Made by a program: the position numbers and the translations under genes. Positions 39,047 to 48,703 of a stretch of DNA of 64,000 bases are shown here, in pieces (within the stretch, counting starts at the first letter, position 1; every line of letters starts with the position of its first letter). Below the pieces are notes generated by a model that did not search any database, was not told where the DNA came from, and saw nothing but the letters and a program-made list of their open reading frames with translations. Location of the stretch: the NCBI RefSeq assembly GCF_029543085.1, contig NZ_CP119967.1, forward strand, positions 2,258,501 to 2,322,500. Reading direction: 5' to 3'. Origin of the DNA: Pseudomonas sp. A34-9 (lineage in GTDB: Bacteria; Pseudomonadota; Gammaproteobacteria; Pseudomonadales; Pseudomonadaceae).

Positions 39047-39056
39047 GCGAGCGGAC

Positions 39057-42000
39057 ATGAGGCGGGGACGCTGGACTGTCTGGCTGGGGCTGAGTCTGGG
39101 GCTGAGTCTGATCGCCACCTGCTGGGCGGATGACACCCCGCAAGTGCTGCAAGTGCTGAGCCGGAGCGGGCTGGAAAACGTCCAGTTGCGCCTCGACGAA
39201 CAGGACCAGCAATGGCTGCGCCAGCACCCGGTGCTGCGCATGGGGATATCGGGGCCGGATTACCCCCCGTTCGAGATCACCCGCAATCAACAGGAACTCG
39301 AGGGGCTGACCGCCGATTACGCCGACCTGCTGGCGCGGTTGCTGGGTGTGCGTATTGAAGTGCGACGGTTTGCCAACCGCGATGCCGTGATGGCGGCGCT
39401 CAAACGCGGCGATCTCGATCTGCTGGGGACCTCCAACAGTTTTGAGGCCGCCGACCCGGACTTCATCCTGTCCCGACCCTACGCCGAAGATCAGCCGATG
39501 CTGGTGACCCGGCTCGAAGATCAATTGCCAAGCGATCTGGCCGGCAAGCGCCTGGCCATGGTCGAGGACTATCTGCCGCTGGCGAGCGTGCAAGCGTTTT
39601 ATCCCCACGCCCGCGTGCAGCGTTACCCTTCGGCGATGGATGCGCTCGGAGCGGTGGCCTTCGGCGCGGATGATGTTTATCTGGGCGACTTCATCAGCGC
39701 CAACTACCTGATCAACACCAATTATCGTAACGACCTGCAGTTGGCCGGCCCGGCGGGACTGGACGCCAATTCGTTCGGCTTCGCCCTGTTGCGCAGCGAT
39801 GGGCGCCTCAAACGCATGGTCGACAAGGCATTGACCGCCATTCCCATGGAACGTCGCCAACGCATCGAGCAACGCTGGAGCGTCGGCCTCGCCGATATGG
39901 CTGAACAGTCGCGGGTGCAGCTCAGTGCAAATGAGCAGGAGTGGCTGGACCAGCATCCAGTCGTCCGGGTCGGCGCCATCGAAGATTTCGCACCGCTGAC
40001 TTTTTTTGATGCCGATGGCCGTTTCAGCGGGTTGTCGGCGCAACTGCTGAGCTTGATCAGCCAGCGCAGCGGGCTGAAGTTCGACATTGTGCGCGGAGCG
40101 TCACTCGATCGCCAGATTGAACAGCTCAAGGCCGGTGAGCTCGATGTATTGCCGGTGGTGACGCCGAGCAGCGAGCGCGAAACCGAACTGCAATTTACCC
40201 GCGCCTATCTGAACAATCCGTTTGTGCTGGTCAGCGCAATCACTGCACAGGGGCCGCTCGACCTTGATGACCTGGCAGGCAAGCGGCTGGCCATTTATCG
40301 CGGTCATCCGTTACGCAGTTATCTCTTGGGGCGTGTGCCGCGCATCCATCTGACCGAAGTCAAAAGCCCTGCTGAAGGCATGGCATTGATTGCCAAAGGT
40401 CAAGTTGACGTTACGGTGAGCTCGCTGCTGGTGGCGCGTTTTCTGATCGCACGGCATTACCGCGAGCGTCTGCGCATCATTGGCACCGTCGGCGATCAAC
40501 CGGCACGTATCGCGTTGGCGACGGCCCCGCAAATGACAGCTCTGCATTCGATCCTGAACAAGGCGCTGTTGAGCATCGCCCCGCAACAGATGGACGAACT
40601 GGTGGAGCGCTGGAGCCACGATGTGGTGGTGGAAGGCAGCTATTGGCTACAGCACCGCCGCGAGATTCTCCTTGGTTTTGTCGGTGCGGCGGTGTTGCTG
40701 GCGCTTGCACTGGCCTGGATCGTTTTTCAGCGCCAACAGATTCGCCGCCGCCAGCAATGGTTGCAGCAATTGCAGGAAGCCAAGGACGCGGCGGACGATG
40801 CCAATCGCGCCAAAACCACGTTTCTGGCGACCATGAGCCATGAAATCCGCACGCCAATGAACGCCTTGATCGGCATGCTCGAACTGGCCTTGAAGCGCGC
40901 CGAGGAAGGCGTGACCGACCGCCTGGCGATTCAAGTGGCATCCAACGCCGGCCAACAGTTGCTGGCGCTGATCGGCGACATTCTCGACATCGCGCGGATC
41001 GAGACCGGGCATTTGTCCCTCGTGCCCGAGCGCGCCAACCTGCGTGAGCTAGTGGTGTCGGTGTGTCGGGTATTTGAAGGGTTGGCGCGGCAGAAGCGCT
41101 TGTTGTGGCACATCGAACTCGATGCTCGCAGCGATGTTGACGTGCTGATTGATCCGACGCGCTTCAAACAAGTGCTGTCGAATCTGCTGAGCAACGCGAT
41201 CAAGTTCACCGAAGAGGGCGAGGTCAGTCTACGGCTGACGGTGACCACCGCGACGGCGGAACGCCTGAGCGTGAAAGTGCTTATTGAAGACAGCGGGGTG
41301 GGGATCAACTCCGACGACCGACGACGACTGTTTAACCCTTTCGTGCAGGCGGGCCATGACTCGCAATCGGCACGCAGCGGTTCCGGACTGGGCTTGGTCA
41401 TCAGTCGCAGTCTCTGCGAGATGATGGGCGGCACGCTGCGGCTCGACAGTGCACCGGGTGAAGGCACGCAAGTCGAGGTCAGTCTTGAACTGCCGCTGTT
41501 GGCCGCCGTCGCTCAGAGTGCAATCCCGGAAACAAAAGTCGCCGCAACCTGTTCACTGAGTGTTCTGGTGGTGGACGATCATCCGGTGAACCGTTTGCTG
41601 TTGTGCTGGCAATTGACTGAACTGGGCCATCAAACGGTCGACACCGAGAACGGTGATGAGGGCCTGCAACGGTGGCGGACTCAGGCGTTTGATGTGGTGA
41701 TCACCGATTGCAACATGCCGCGGCGCAACGGTTATCAACTGGCGCGGGCCATTCGTGATGAAGAAGCAATGGCTGCTCGCGAACCCTGTCTGATCCTCGG
41801 GTTTACCGCCAACGCTCAGGTCGAGGAGCGGACGCGCTGCCTGAGTGCCGGTATGAACGACTGTCTGTTCAAACCGATTCGTTTGCACGATCTGGCACAG
41901 GCATTGACGGCGGCCAGTCATTGCAACATCGCGGCTGCCCCCCGCGAAACGCCGGTGTTGGCGGAAATCGACCTGAGCACCCTGGAGCAAATGGCCGGGG

Positions 42001-42284
42001 ATGATCGTGCTCTGATCGAACAGTTGCGCAAGGAAGTGTTGAACAGTTTGCAGCTCGATCTGCAACGCCTTGATGATTTGCAGTCTGAGCAGGATCGCGC
42101 AGGATTGCGTGAGCTCACTCATCACATCAAGGGCGGGGCGCAGATGGTGGGCGCGGCGCGTGTGGTAGCGGCCTGCGTTGAACTGGAGCAGGCAAGCCAC
42201 CGGGCGCAAGCGGCAAGCCTGGACATGGCGGTCGAGGCGTTGCGCAAGGCCATGGCTGGTCTGGCGCAACGTCTGCAGGCCTGA
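39057..42284 (+). CDS. Bvg/Roc-type hybrid sensor histidine kinase
   Basis: A 1075-residue protein with a signal peptide (residues 1-24), two periplasmic solute-binding (SBP_bac_3) domains (about 60-285 and 300-525), one transmembrane helix (about 537-557) and a short coiled linker. The kinase core follows (His 595 in [13 protein letters not shown] site GSGLGLVIS), then a receiver domain (Asp 884 in VITDCNMP) and a C-terminal HPt (His 1022 in HHIKGG). It detects a ligand in the periplasm and passes phosphate His-Asp-His-Asp to the LuxR regulator and perhaps the EAL regulator. Unlike BvgS there is no PAS domain between membrane and kinase. Confidence 0.93.
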   Translation: MRRGRWTVWLGLSLGLSLIATCWADDTPQVLQVLSRSGLENVQLRLDEQDQQWLRQHPVLRMGISGPDYPPFEITRNQQELEGLTADYADLLARLLGVRIEVRRFANRDAVMAALKRGDLDLLGTSNSFEAADPDFILSRPYAEDQPMLVTRLEDQLPSDLAGKRLAMVEDYLPLASVQAFYPHARVQRYPSAMDALGAVAFGADDVYLGDFISANYLINTNYRNDLQLAGPAGLDANSFGFALLRSDGRLKRMVDKALTAIPMERRQRIEQRWSVGLADMAEQSRVQLSANEQEWLDQHPVVRVGAIEDFAPLTFFDADGRFSGLSAQLLSLISQRSGLKFDIVRGASLDRQIEQLKAGELDVLPVVTPSSERETELQFTRAYLNNPFVLVSAITAQGPLDLDDLAGKRLAIYRGHPLRSYLLGRVPRIHLTEVKSPAEGMALIAKGQVDVTVSSLLVARFLIARHYRERLRIIGTVGDQPARIALATAPQMTALHSILNKALLSIAPQQMDELVERWSHDVVVEGSYWLQHRREILLGFVGAAVLLALALAWIVFQRQQIRRRQQWLQQLQEAKDAADDANRAKTTFLATMSHEIRTPMNALIGMLELALKRAEEGVTDRLAIQVASNAGQQLLALIGDILDIARIETGHLSLVPERANLRELVVSVCRVFEGLARQKRLLWHIELDARSDVDVLIDPTRFKQVLSNLLSNAIKFTEEGEVSLRLTVTTATAERLSVKVLIEDSGVGINSDDRRRLFNPFVQAGHDSQSARSGSGLGLVISRSLCEMMGGTLRLDSAPGEGTQVEVSLELPLLAAVAQSAIPETKVAATCSLSVLVVDDHPVNRLLLCWQLTELGHQTVDTENGDEGLQRWRTQAFDVVITDCNMPRRNGYQLARAIRDEEAMAAREPCLILGFTANAQVEERTRCLSAGMNDCLFKPIRLHDLAQALTAASHCNIAAAPRETPVLAEIDLSTLEQMAGDDRALIEQLRKEVLNSLQLDLQRLDDLQSEQDRAGLRELTHHIKGGAQMVGAARVVAACVELEQASHRAQAASLDMAVEALRKAMAGLAQRLQA

Positions 42285-42302
42285 ACAGCCAATATCGTCA
42301 GG

Positions 42303-43106
42303 TCAGTCCCAGTGCGGCGCGATGCCTTTCGGGCTGGTCAGGCGATGGCCGCGATCGAGCGTGGCAATCAGCGTCATATCGGCGTCGCTCAGTGTCAGCG
42401 CCGTGGCGGCAAGGTTGCTTTGCAGGTTGGCGCGTTTGGTCGACGACGGAATCACCGCGTAGCCCGACTGCATGGCCCAGGCCAGCGTAACTTGCGCCGG
42501 GGTGGCGTGCAGGCGCTCGGCGATCTGCTGGATCAGTGGGTCCTTCAGCACTTCGCCGTAAGCGAGGGTCATGTATGAGGTGATGTGGATGCCTTGGCTT
42601 TGGGCGAACTCCACCACTTTGCGGTTTTGCAGATACGGGTGCAGTTCGATCTGGTTGGTGGCGATGTTTTCGCCACCGACGGCCGCAATCGCCTGTTGCA
42701 TCAGGTCGATGGTGAAGTTGGACACGCCGATCTGCCGGGTCAGGCCCAGACGTTTGGCTTCGAGCAGGGCGCCCATGAATGCCTCGACCGGGACCTGGTT
42801 TTCCGGCGACGGCCAGTGAATCAGCGTCAGGTCGAGGTAGTCGGTCTGCAATTTCTGCAGACTCTCCTTGAGGCTGTCGATCAGGCGATCCTTGGCGAAG
42901 TTGGCGACCCAGATCTTGCTGGTGATGAACAGTTCTTCGCGCGGGATGCCGCTGGCAGCGATGGCCTGGCCGACGTCGGCTTCGTTTTCGTAGATTTGTG
43001 CGGTGTCGATGACGCGGTAGCCGAGTTCAAGGGCGGTACTGACCGAATCGATGACAACCTGACCTTGCAGGCGAAACGTACCAAGACCGAAAGCAGGAAC
43101 AGACAT
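42303..43106 (-). CDS. dkgB: Aldo/keto reductase, 2,5-diketo-D-gluconate reductase B type
   Basis: A 267-residue NADPH-dependent reductase with the usual TIM-barrel tetrad (Asp in DTAQIYENE, Tyr in the same motif, Lys in FITSKIW, His in LTLIHWPSP). The length equals the E. coli DkgB protein. The start at 43106 ([15 protein letters not shown]) replaces a 46-residue upstream extension without support. Cytoplasmic, single-gene unit, convergent with the kinase gene. Confidence 0.85.
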   Translation of the reverse strand: MSVPAFGLGTFRLQGQVVIDSVSTALELGYRVIDTAQIYENEADVGQAIAASGIPREELFITSKIWVANFAKDRLIDSLKESLQKLQTDYLDLTLIHWPSPENQVPVEAFMGALLEAKRLGLTRQIGVSNFTIDLMQQAIAAVGGENIATNQIELHPYLQNRKVVEFAQSQGIHITSYMTLAYGEVLKDPLIQQIAERLHATPAQVTLAWAMQSGYAVIPSSTKRANLQSNLAATALTLSDADMTLIATLDRGHRLTSPKGIAPHWD

Positions 43107-43348
43107 GCAGGACTCCAGGGGTTGCAGTGACAATGGGCAGGAGTATCCGCGTCTGCATCCATGAGAAAAACCGTCGGTGGGGCAAAGCACCTTTGAGCTC
43201 AGGTCATGAATCTTTTCCGGGAACTGTGCTGTCCGCGAGCGCACTGTTCTTCACATAGAACGCTGAAGCCGATTTTTGCCGTCTAGTGCGTTAATCGTCA
43301 TGGATTTAAGCTTAATCCATTGCGTCACTCACTGATTTGGAGCCCACC

Positions 43349-44215
43349 ATGAAAAACCTCATCGGTATCTACACCAGCCCGCGCGGCCACTGGGTCGGCG
43401 ATGGTTTTCCGGTTCGCACGCTGTTTTCCTATGACAACCTGGGCAAACACATCAGCCCGTTTCTGTTGCTCGATCACGCCGGGCCTGCCGAATTCACCCC
43501 GACCACCGAACGCCGTGGCGTAGGTCAGCATCCGCACCGGGGTTTTGAAACCGTGACGATTGTTTATGACGGTGAAGTACAGCACCGCGATTCCACCGGC
43601 AGTGGCGGCGTTATCGGTCCTGGCAATGTGCAATGGATGACCGCGGCTTCCGGGATTCTGCATGAGGAGTTCCACTCGGAACGCTTCGCCAAAACCGGCG
43701 GCAAACTGGAAATGGTCCAGCTGTGGGTCAACCTCCCGGCTAAAGACAAAATGGCCGCGCCGGGCTACCAGACCATTGTCGACAGCGACATTCCAAGCAT
43801 CGCGCTCAAGGACAACGCCGGCAGCCTGCGCTTGATCGCCGGTGAGTTCGATGGCCACACCGGCCCGTCGCGCACTTTCACGCCCATCGATGTGTGGGAC
43901 CTGCGGTTGAATGCCGGCAAGTTGCTGACGCTGGATCTGCACGAGGGGCGCAATACTGCACTGGTGGTGCTCAGGGGGTCGGTGCAGATCAATGGACAGC
44001 AATCGGCGGAGCAAGGGCAACTGGCGTTGTTCGAGCGCGATGGTCGGCAACTCACCCTCCAGGCGAGTCAGGATGCGCTGGTGTTGCTGCTCAGCGGCGA
44101 GCCGATCGACGAACCGATTGTCGGCCACGGCCCGTTCGTGATGAACACCGAACAGGAAATCCATCAGGCGTTCGCCGACTTCCAGTCCGGCCGCTTTGGC
44201 CGGATGCACGGCTGA
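43349..44215 (+). CDS. Pirin family protein
   Basis: A 288-residue bicupin. The N-terminal cupin carries the metal site (GQHPHRGFETVTIVYDGEVQHRD and ASGILHEEFHSE), and a C-terminal pirin domain follows. Bacterial pirins may act as quercetinases or redox-linked regulators; the substrate cannot be told. The ATG at 43349 has GGAGCC upstream. Divergent from dkgB over 242 bases. Confidence 0.88.
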   Translation: MKNLIGIYTSPRGHWVGDGFPVRTLFSYDNLGKHISPFLLLDHAGPAEFTPTTERRGVGQHPHRGFETVTIVYDGEVQHRDSTGSGGVIGPGNVQWMTAASGILHEEFHSERFAKTGGKLEMVQLWVNLPAKDKMAAPGYQTIVDSDIPSIALKDNAGSLRLIAGEFDGHTGPSRTFTPIDVWDLRLNAGKLLTLDLHEGRNTALVVLRGSVQINGQQSAEQGQLALFERDGRQLTLQASQDALVLLLSGEPIDEPIVGHGPFVMNTEQEIHQAFADFQSGRFGRMHG

Positions 44216-44224
44216 TACCAACCC

Positions 44225-44305
44225 CTGTAGGAGCTGCCGCAGGCTGCGATCTTTTGACTTTGTTTTTAAAGATCAAAAGATCGCAGCCTGCGGCAGCTCC
44301 TACAG
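44225..44305. repeat. REP inverted pair (GATCGCAGCCTGCGGCAGCTC type)
   Basis: Inverted copies of the unit separated by about 25 bases, after the pirin gene. Confidence 0.88.
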
Positions 44306-44411
44306 TTTTTTTGTTGCCAGTGAGAGTGTGTTCATCCGCTGAAATCAATTGCTCCTACACTTGCTCAATCTGTGCGATCTTCTCGCGATTGGCCCCCGTC
44401 GGAGTTGTTTG

Positions 44412-45854
44412 ATGCTGTCTCTGCTGACTGAACATCCGTTGTTCTGCGCGTTGATCCTGATCCTCCTCGATCTGGGCCTGTGGCGCCTGATCAGCTCCCA
44501 TGGCAGCGAGTGGAAGCTGCTGGTGCGGGTGCTGATTTTCAGCTTGTTCAGCGTCCTGCTGTTCAATGAAGGTCTCAACCCGATGGAGCCGGCGCCGTGG
44601 GCCGACAATGTGCCGCTGCATTTAGCCGCGACCGGGTTGCAGATCGGCTGGTGGCTGTTCGGCGCGCGCACCCTGACGGTGTTGATCGGCGCGGTGATGA
44701 TGCAACGGGTCGGCCACACCGGGCGGCTGTTGCAGGATTTGCTCGGCGCGGTGATTTTCCTCATCGCGATCATTGCGGCACTGGCCTACGTGCTGGATCT
44801 GCCGGTCAAAGGCGTGCTGGCCACCTCCGGGGCGTTGGCGATCATCGTCGGTCTGGCCTTGCAGAGCACGCTCAGCGATGTGTTCTCCGGGATCGTCCTC
44901 AACACCACCAAGCCTTATCAACTGGATGACTGGATCTCCATTGACGGCACCGAGGGGCGGGTTACCGACATCGATTGGCGCGCCACGCGCCTGCAAACCA
45001 GCCAGGGCAGCATGGCGGTGATTCCCAACTCGCTGGCGGCCAAAGCCAAAATCATCAACTTCAGTCGGCCGAGCAATATGTTCGGTGTCGCGGTCAGCGT
45101 GCAGGTCAGCCCGCACGCGCGGCCCAATTCAGTGATCGATGCGCTGGAGCGGGCGATGCAGGGCTGTCGTCAGTTGCTCGACACGCCTGCGCCGAACGTC
45201 GCACTGAAAAGCTCCGGCAGCAGTGGCGCGGAATACGAAATTAGTGGTTTCGTGGCGTCAATGGGCGAGAAGCGCGTGGTGCGCAATCAGCTGTTCGATC
45301 TGGCCTATCGGCACTTGCAGGCGTCCGGGGTGAGTTTGCTATCGAGCAATGAAACCGGTGCGCCGGCCAACCTTTCGCGGCCCCGGGCATTGCTCGACAG
45401 CTCGCCGATTTTCTCGACGTTGCGCCAGGAAGAGAAAGAAACCTTCAGCCAGAACATGACCCTGCAAACCTTCCGTGCCGGTGAAACCATCCTTGAGGCG
45501 GGGGAGGTCAGCGATCACTTGTTCATTATCGAATCAGGTGTGGTCACGGTGACGTTGAGCCGTCATGGCGCGCCGTTCGAGTCCGGGCGTATGGGCCCCG
45601 GCGAGGTCATCGGTGAGGCGGGGATTCTTTCCGATTCCTCGGTGCCGGCGAAGTTTGCCGCGAAGACCTTCTGCGCCTTGTACCGCATCGAGAAGACTTA
45701 CCTGAAGCCGTGCCTCGATGCCCGCCATGACATCAGTGACGCGATGAAAACCTTGCTCGATTACCGCCTGCACAAAGCACAATCCCTGACCGAGGATGTG
45801 CCGGTAGTCGTGCCGAAAAAGGGTTTCTTGCAGTGGCTGCGCAATCGCGCCTGA
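44412..45854 (+). CDS. Small-conductance mechanosensitive channel with cyclic-nucleotide-binding domain
   Basis: A 480-residue protein with four to five membrane helices (residues about 1-150), an MscS pore and vestibule (GVLATSGALAIIVGLALQSTLSDVFSGI, DWISIDGTEGRVTDIDWRATRLQT), and a C-terminal cyclic-nucleotide-like domain (about 340-455: FRAGETILEAGEVSDHLFIIESG and MGPGEVIGEAGILS). A pressure-relief or ligand-gated ion channel of the inner membrane. It ends 3 bases before the convergent GNAT gene. Confidence 0.9.
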   Translation: MLSLLTEHPLFCALILILLDLGLWRLISSHGSEWKLLVRVLIFSLFSVLLFNEGLNPMEPAPWADNVPLHLAATGLQIGWWLFGARTLTVLIGAVMMQRVGHTGRLLQDLLGAVIFLIAIIAALAYVLDLPVKGVLATSGALAIIVGLALQSTLSDVFSGIVLNTTKPYQLDDWISIDGTEGRVTDIDWRATRLQTSQGSMAVIPNSLAAKAKIINFSRPSNMFGVAVSVQVSPHARPNSVIDALERAMQGCRQLLDTPAPNVALKSSGSSGAEYEISGFVASMGEKRVVRNQLFDLAYRHLQASGVSLLSSNETGAPANLSRPRALLDSSPIFSTLRQEEKETFSQNMTLQTFRAGETILEAGEVSDHLFIIESGVVTVTLSRHGAPFESGRMGPGEVIGEAGILSDSSVPAKFAAKTFCALYRIEKTYLKPCLDARHDISDAMKTLLDYRLHKAQSLTEDVPVVVPKKGFLQWLRNRA

Positions 45855-45857
45855 GCA

Positions 45858-46439
45858 TTATGCGTAGGCGGCGAGTTTCTGTTCCAGATGCAGGCGCACT
45901 TGCGGCCACTCGTCGTCAATGATGCTGAACCGCACCGAGTTGCGCTTGCGTCCGTCCGGCATGATCCGCTCGTGGCGGACGATGCCTTCCTGTTGCGCGC
46001 CTAGACGCAGGATCGCCTGGCGTGACTTCTGATTGTTTTCGTCGGTGGTGAACTGCACGCGCACGCAATCGAGCACGTCGAAGGCGTGGCATAGCATCAG
46101 GTATTTGGCTTCGGTGTTGACGAAGGATTTCTGCCAGCTCGCCGAGATCCAGCTGCTGCCGATTTCCAGCTTGCGATTGAGCGAGTCGATCTTCCAGAAG
46201 CGCGTGGAGCCGATCACTTCGCCAGTGTCTTTCAAGACAATGACGAACGGCATCACGGTACCGGCTTCACGGCCATCGAGGGCTTTTTTCAGGTAGCTGT
46301 CGACGGTGCTCGCCGACGGCACGACCGTGACGGTGAGGTTCCACAATTCGCCGTCAGCGGCCGCGTGGAGCAGGGCAGCGGCATCTGAATACTGGAGCGG
46401 GCGCAAGAGGATGCGCTGACCTTGCAGCGTGGTTTGCAT
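45858..46439 (-). CDS. GNAT-family N-acetyltransferase (RimJ/RimL-like)
   Basis: A 193-residue acetyltransferase with a GNAT_3-like domain: LLRPLQYSDAAALLHA at the start, VIGSTRFWKID, EIGSSWISASWQKSFVNTE and the acetyl-CoA region VQFTTDENNQKSRQAILRLGA. The target is unknown. It starts at ATG 46439 and is divergent from the exonuclease gene. Confidence 0.85.
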   Translation of the reverse strand: MQTTLQGQRILLRPLQYSDAAALLHAAADGELWNLTVTVVPSASTVDSYLKKALDGREAGTVMPFVIVLKDTGEVIGSTRFWKIDSLNRKLEIGSSWISASWQKSFVNTEAKYLMLCHAFDVLDCVRVQFTTDENNQKSRQAILRLGAQQEGIVRHERIMPDGRKRNSVRFSIIDDEWPQVRLHLEQKLAAYA

Positions 46440-46568
46440 GGGATTCAGGTCTCGGCGGAGCGGGCGAATGACGAGCGCCTATTACGCCGCACCGAGTGGA
46501 TCCGATGCAACCGGCGCGATGTTCACGAGGTCACAATTTTCACAGCCCATGGGCAGGAGCCTCAGTTG

Positions 46569-47363
46569 ATGAAAAACCTGCGGATTGCCACCTACAACGT
46601 CAACGGTTTACGCGCACGTTTGCCGAATCTGCTGGATTGGCTCAAACGCGAGCAACCGGACATCGCCTGCCTGCAAGAACTCAAGTCTGTCGACACGGCA
46701 TTCCCCGCCGCAGAACTGGAAGCCGCCGGTTACGGCGCGATCTGGCAAGGACAGGCCTCGTGGAACGGCGTGGCGATTCTCGCCCGTGACGCGCAACCGC
46801 TGGAGAGCCGGCGCGGTTTGCCCGGCGACCCTGATGACAAGCACAGTCGCTACCTGGAAGCGGCGGTGCACGGCGTGCTGGTCGGTTGCCTGTACTTGCC
46901 CAACGGCAACCCGCAACCGGGGCCGAAATTCGATTACAAGCTGGCCTGGTTCGAACGGCTCATCAGCTATGCAAAAGACCTGCAAAGCAGTGATCACCCG
47001 GTGGTGCTGGCCGGCGATTACAACGTCGTGCCCACCGACAGGGACATCTACAACACCCGCTCATGGCTCAAGGATGCGCTGCTGCAACCGGAAAGTCGCG
47101 AGTGTTATCAACGATTGCTGGACCAGGGCTGGACCGATTCGCTGCGGCATCTGTATCCCGAAGATCGCCTCTACACCTTCTGGGATTACTTCCGCCAACA
47201 CTGGCAAAGCAATTCCGGCCTGCGCATCGACCATCTGCTGCTCAACCCGGCCCTGAGTCCGTATTTGCACGAGGCCGGAGTCGACGCCTGGGTGCGCAAC
47301 GAACCGCACGCCAGTGACCATGCGCCGACGTGGATTCGTATCGGTTCACGCAAGAAACGCTAG
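46569..47363 (+). CDS. xthA: Exodeoxyribonuclease III
   Basis: A 264-residue AP-endonuclease/exonuclease family protein. Catalytic motifs are LQELK (Glu 37), YLPNGNP, LAGDYNVVPTDRD and a final ASDHAPTW. It acts in base-excision repair. The start at ATG 46569 (MKNLRIATYN) gives the family length; GGAG lies upstream. Confidence 0.9.
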   Translation: MKNLRIATYNVNGLRARLPNLLDWLKREQPDIACLQELKSVDTAFPAAELEAAGYGAIWQGQASWNGVAILARDAQPLESRRGLPGDPDDKHSRYLEAAVHGVLVGCLYLPNGNPQPGPKFDYKLAWFERLISYAKDLQSSDHPVVLAGDYNVVPTDRDIYNTRSWLKDALLQPESRECYQRLLDQGWTDSLRHLYPEDRLYTFWDYFRQHWQSNSGLRIDHLLLNPALSPYLHEAGVDAWVRNEPHASDHAPTWIRIGSRKKR

Positions 47364-47464
47364 CAGGCGATTGGCGAAATCAATTGTCGAAAACACTGCC
47401 CGATCCCGTATACATGGCGACCATCAACGCAGTGACCTGCGGCCCCATGCATAAGGATCGAGCA

Positions 47465-48298
47465 ATGAGTGAGCCACGCCTGACGAATCTGAAGCTGTAC
47501 CTGCAACGTCTGGGTTTTGAAACGCCACCGGAACCGACACTGGCGACCCTGCGCCTGCTGCAATTGCGTCACACCGGCGTGTTTCCTTTCGAGAATCTGG
47601 CGACGATTAGCGGGGCGCCGGTACCGATTGACTTGCCGTCGATTGAAGAGAAGGTCCTGCTCGGTGGGCGCGGTGGTTACTGCTATGAACTGAATAACTT
47701 GTTCTTCGCCCTGTTGCTGGAACTGGGGTTTGACGCTCGGGCCATCAGCGGCCGCGTGGTGATGAATCAGCCCGAAGGCAGTTGGACAGCGCGTACGCAC
47801 CGTTTGAGCCTGCTGACTATCGACGACGTGCGCTACATCAGCGATGTCGGCTTCGGCGGCATGGTGCCGACCGCGCCGCTGCTCCTCGACACCGAGACTG
47901 AGCAAGCGACCCCTCACGAACCTTACCGGATTGAAAAACAGGCCGACGGCTACATGCTGCAGGCCAAGGTGGCGGGTGAGTGGCGGCCGATGTATCTGTT
48001 CGATCTGCAGCGCCAGGAAGACATCGATTACACCATCGGCAACTGGTATGTCTCGACGCATCCGCAATCACCGTTTACCCAGCGTCTGATGGTCGCGCGT
48101 ACCGGCGATGGCTTGCGCAAGACCCTGAACAACGGCAGTTTCGCTATCCATCGCATGGGCGCCAGCAGTGAGCGGCGTGAAGTAGCGGACGTCGATGAAC
48201 TGATTGCATTGCTGGAGCAGGAGTTCGATCTTCACTTGCCCGAGCAGCCGCATGTACGCGGCGCTTTGGCTCGGGTGATCGCGCCTGTTTCCGTCTAG
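47465..48298 (+). CDS. nat: Arylamine N-acetyltransferase
   Basis: A 277-residue NAT-fold enzyme with catalytic triad Cys 73 (RGGYCYE), His 112 (ARTHRLS) and Asp 127 (YISDVGFGG). It acetylates arylamines or arylhydroxylamines with acetyl-CoA. The ATG at 47465 is chosen to match family length over the longer open frame. Its stop overlaps the convergent small frame at 48295. Confidence 0.92.
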   Translation: MSEPRLTNLKLYLQRLGFETPPEPTLATLRLLQLRHTGVFPFENLATISGAPVPIDLPSIEEKVLLGGRGGYCYELNNLFFALLLELGFDARAISGRVVMNQPEGSWTARTHRLSLLTIDDVRYISDVGFGGMVPTAPLLLDTETEQATPHEPYRIEKQADGYMLQAKVAGEWRPMYLFDLQRQEDIDYTIGNWYVSTHPQSPFTQRLMVARTGDGLRKTLNNGSFAIHRMGASSERREVADVDELIALLEQEFDLHLPEQPHVRGALARVIAPVSV

Positions 48299-48537
48299 GG
48301 CTTGGCGTCGGGCTCCAGCACTCGGCGGATTTCCCCGACCGCTGCCGACAGCTTTTTCTCGAGGCTCTTGAGTTCGGCGGCGGTGATACCTTTCTTGAAT
48401 TGCCCGGTCGATTCGACTGGCTCCGGTTTCGCAATCGCATCGAGCAGGGCATGACGCAGGGTGTTATTGAAAAAAGAGCAAGACTGTACCGTCGGTCGCC
48501 ATGAACGGTTCAGCGTAGTGGGGCTGGGCGAGGACAC
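48295..48537 (-). CDS. Small hypothetical protein
   Basis: An 80-codon GTG-started frame with a helical, charged C-terminal half (ITAAELKSLEKKLSAAVGEI). No family is recognised. The stop overlaps that of the arylamine acetyltransferase. It could be a real small protein or the remnant of a larger gene; no good ribosome site is seen. Confidence 0.4.
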   Translation of the reverse strand: MSSPSPTTLNRSWRPTVQSCSFFNNTLRHALLDAIAKPEPVESTGQFKKGITAAELKSLEKKLSAAVGEIRRVLEPDAKP

Positions 48538-48624
48538 CGGAGGGGATGTGTTGCCGGATTTGTGGGGAATGGGAGCACCGGGCTAGAAGCTTGGGTGGCT
48601 ACCTATCCATTTTGTGACTGGCAA

Positions 48625-48636
48625 GTTGTATACAAC
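48625..48636. promoter_or_regulatory. Palindromic operator upstream of the permease
   Basis: A perfect palindrome GTTGTATACAAC, typical of GntR-type regulators, with a related TTGAATACA half-site about 25 bases downstream, before the permease ATG at 48704. Confidence 0.5.
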
Positions 48637-48703
48637 TCTATGGACATTTGTCACGAGTATTGAATACAGTGTGCGCATAACAAAAACCAGGGAACTCCCC
48701 ACC

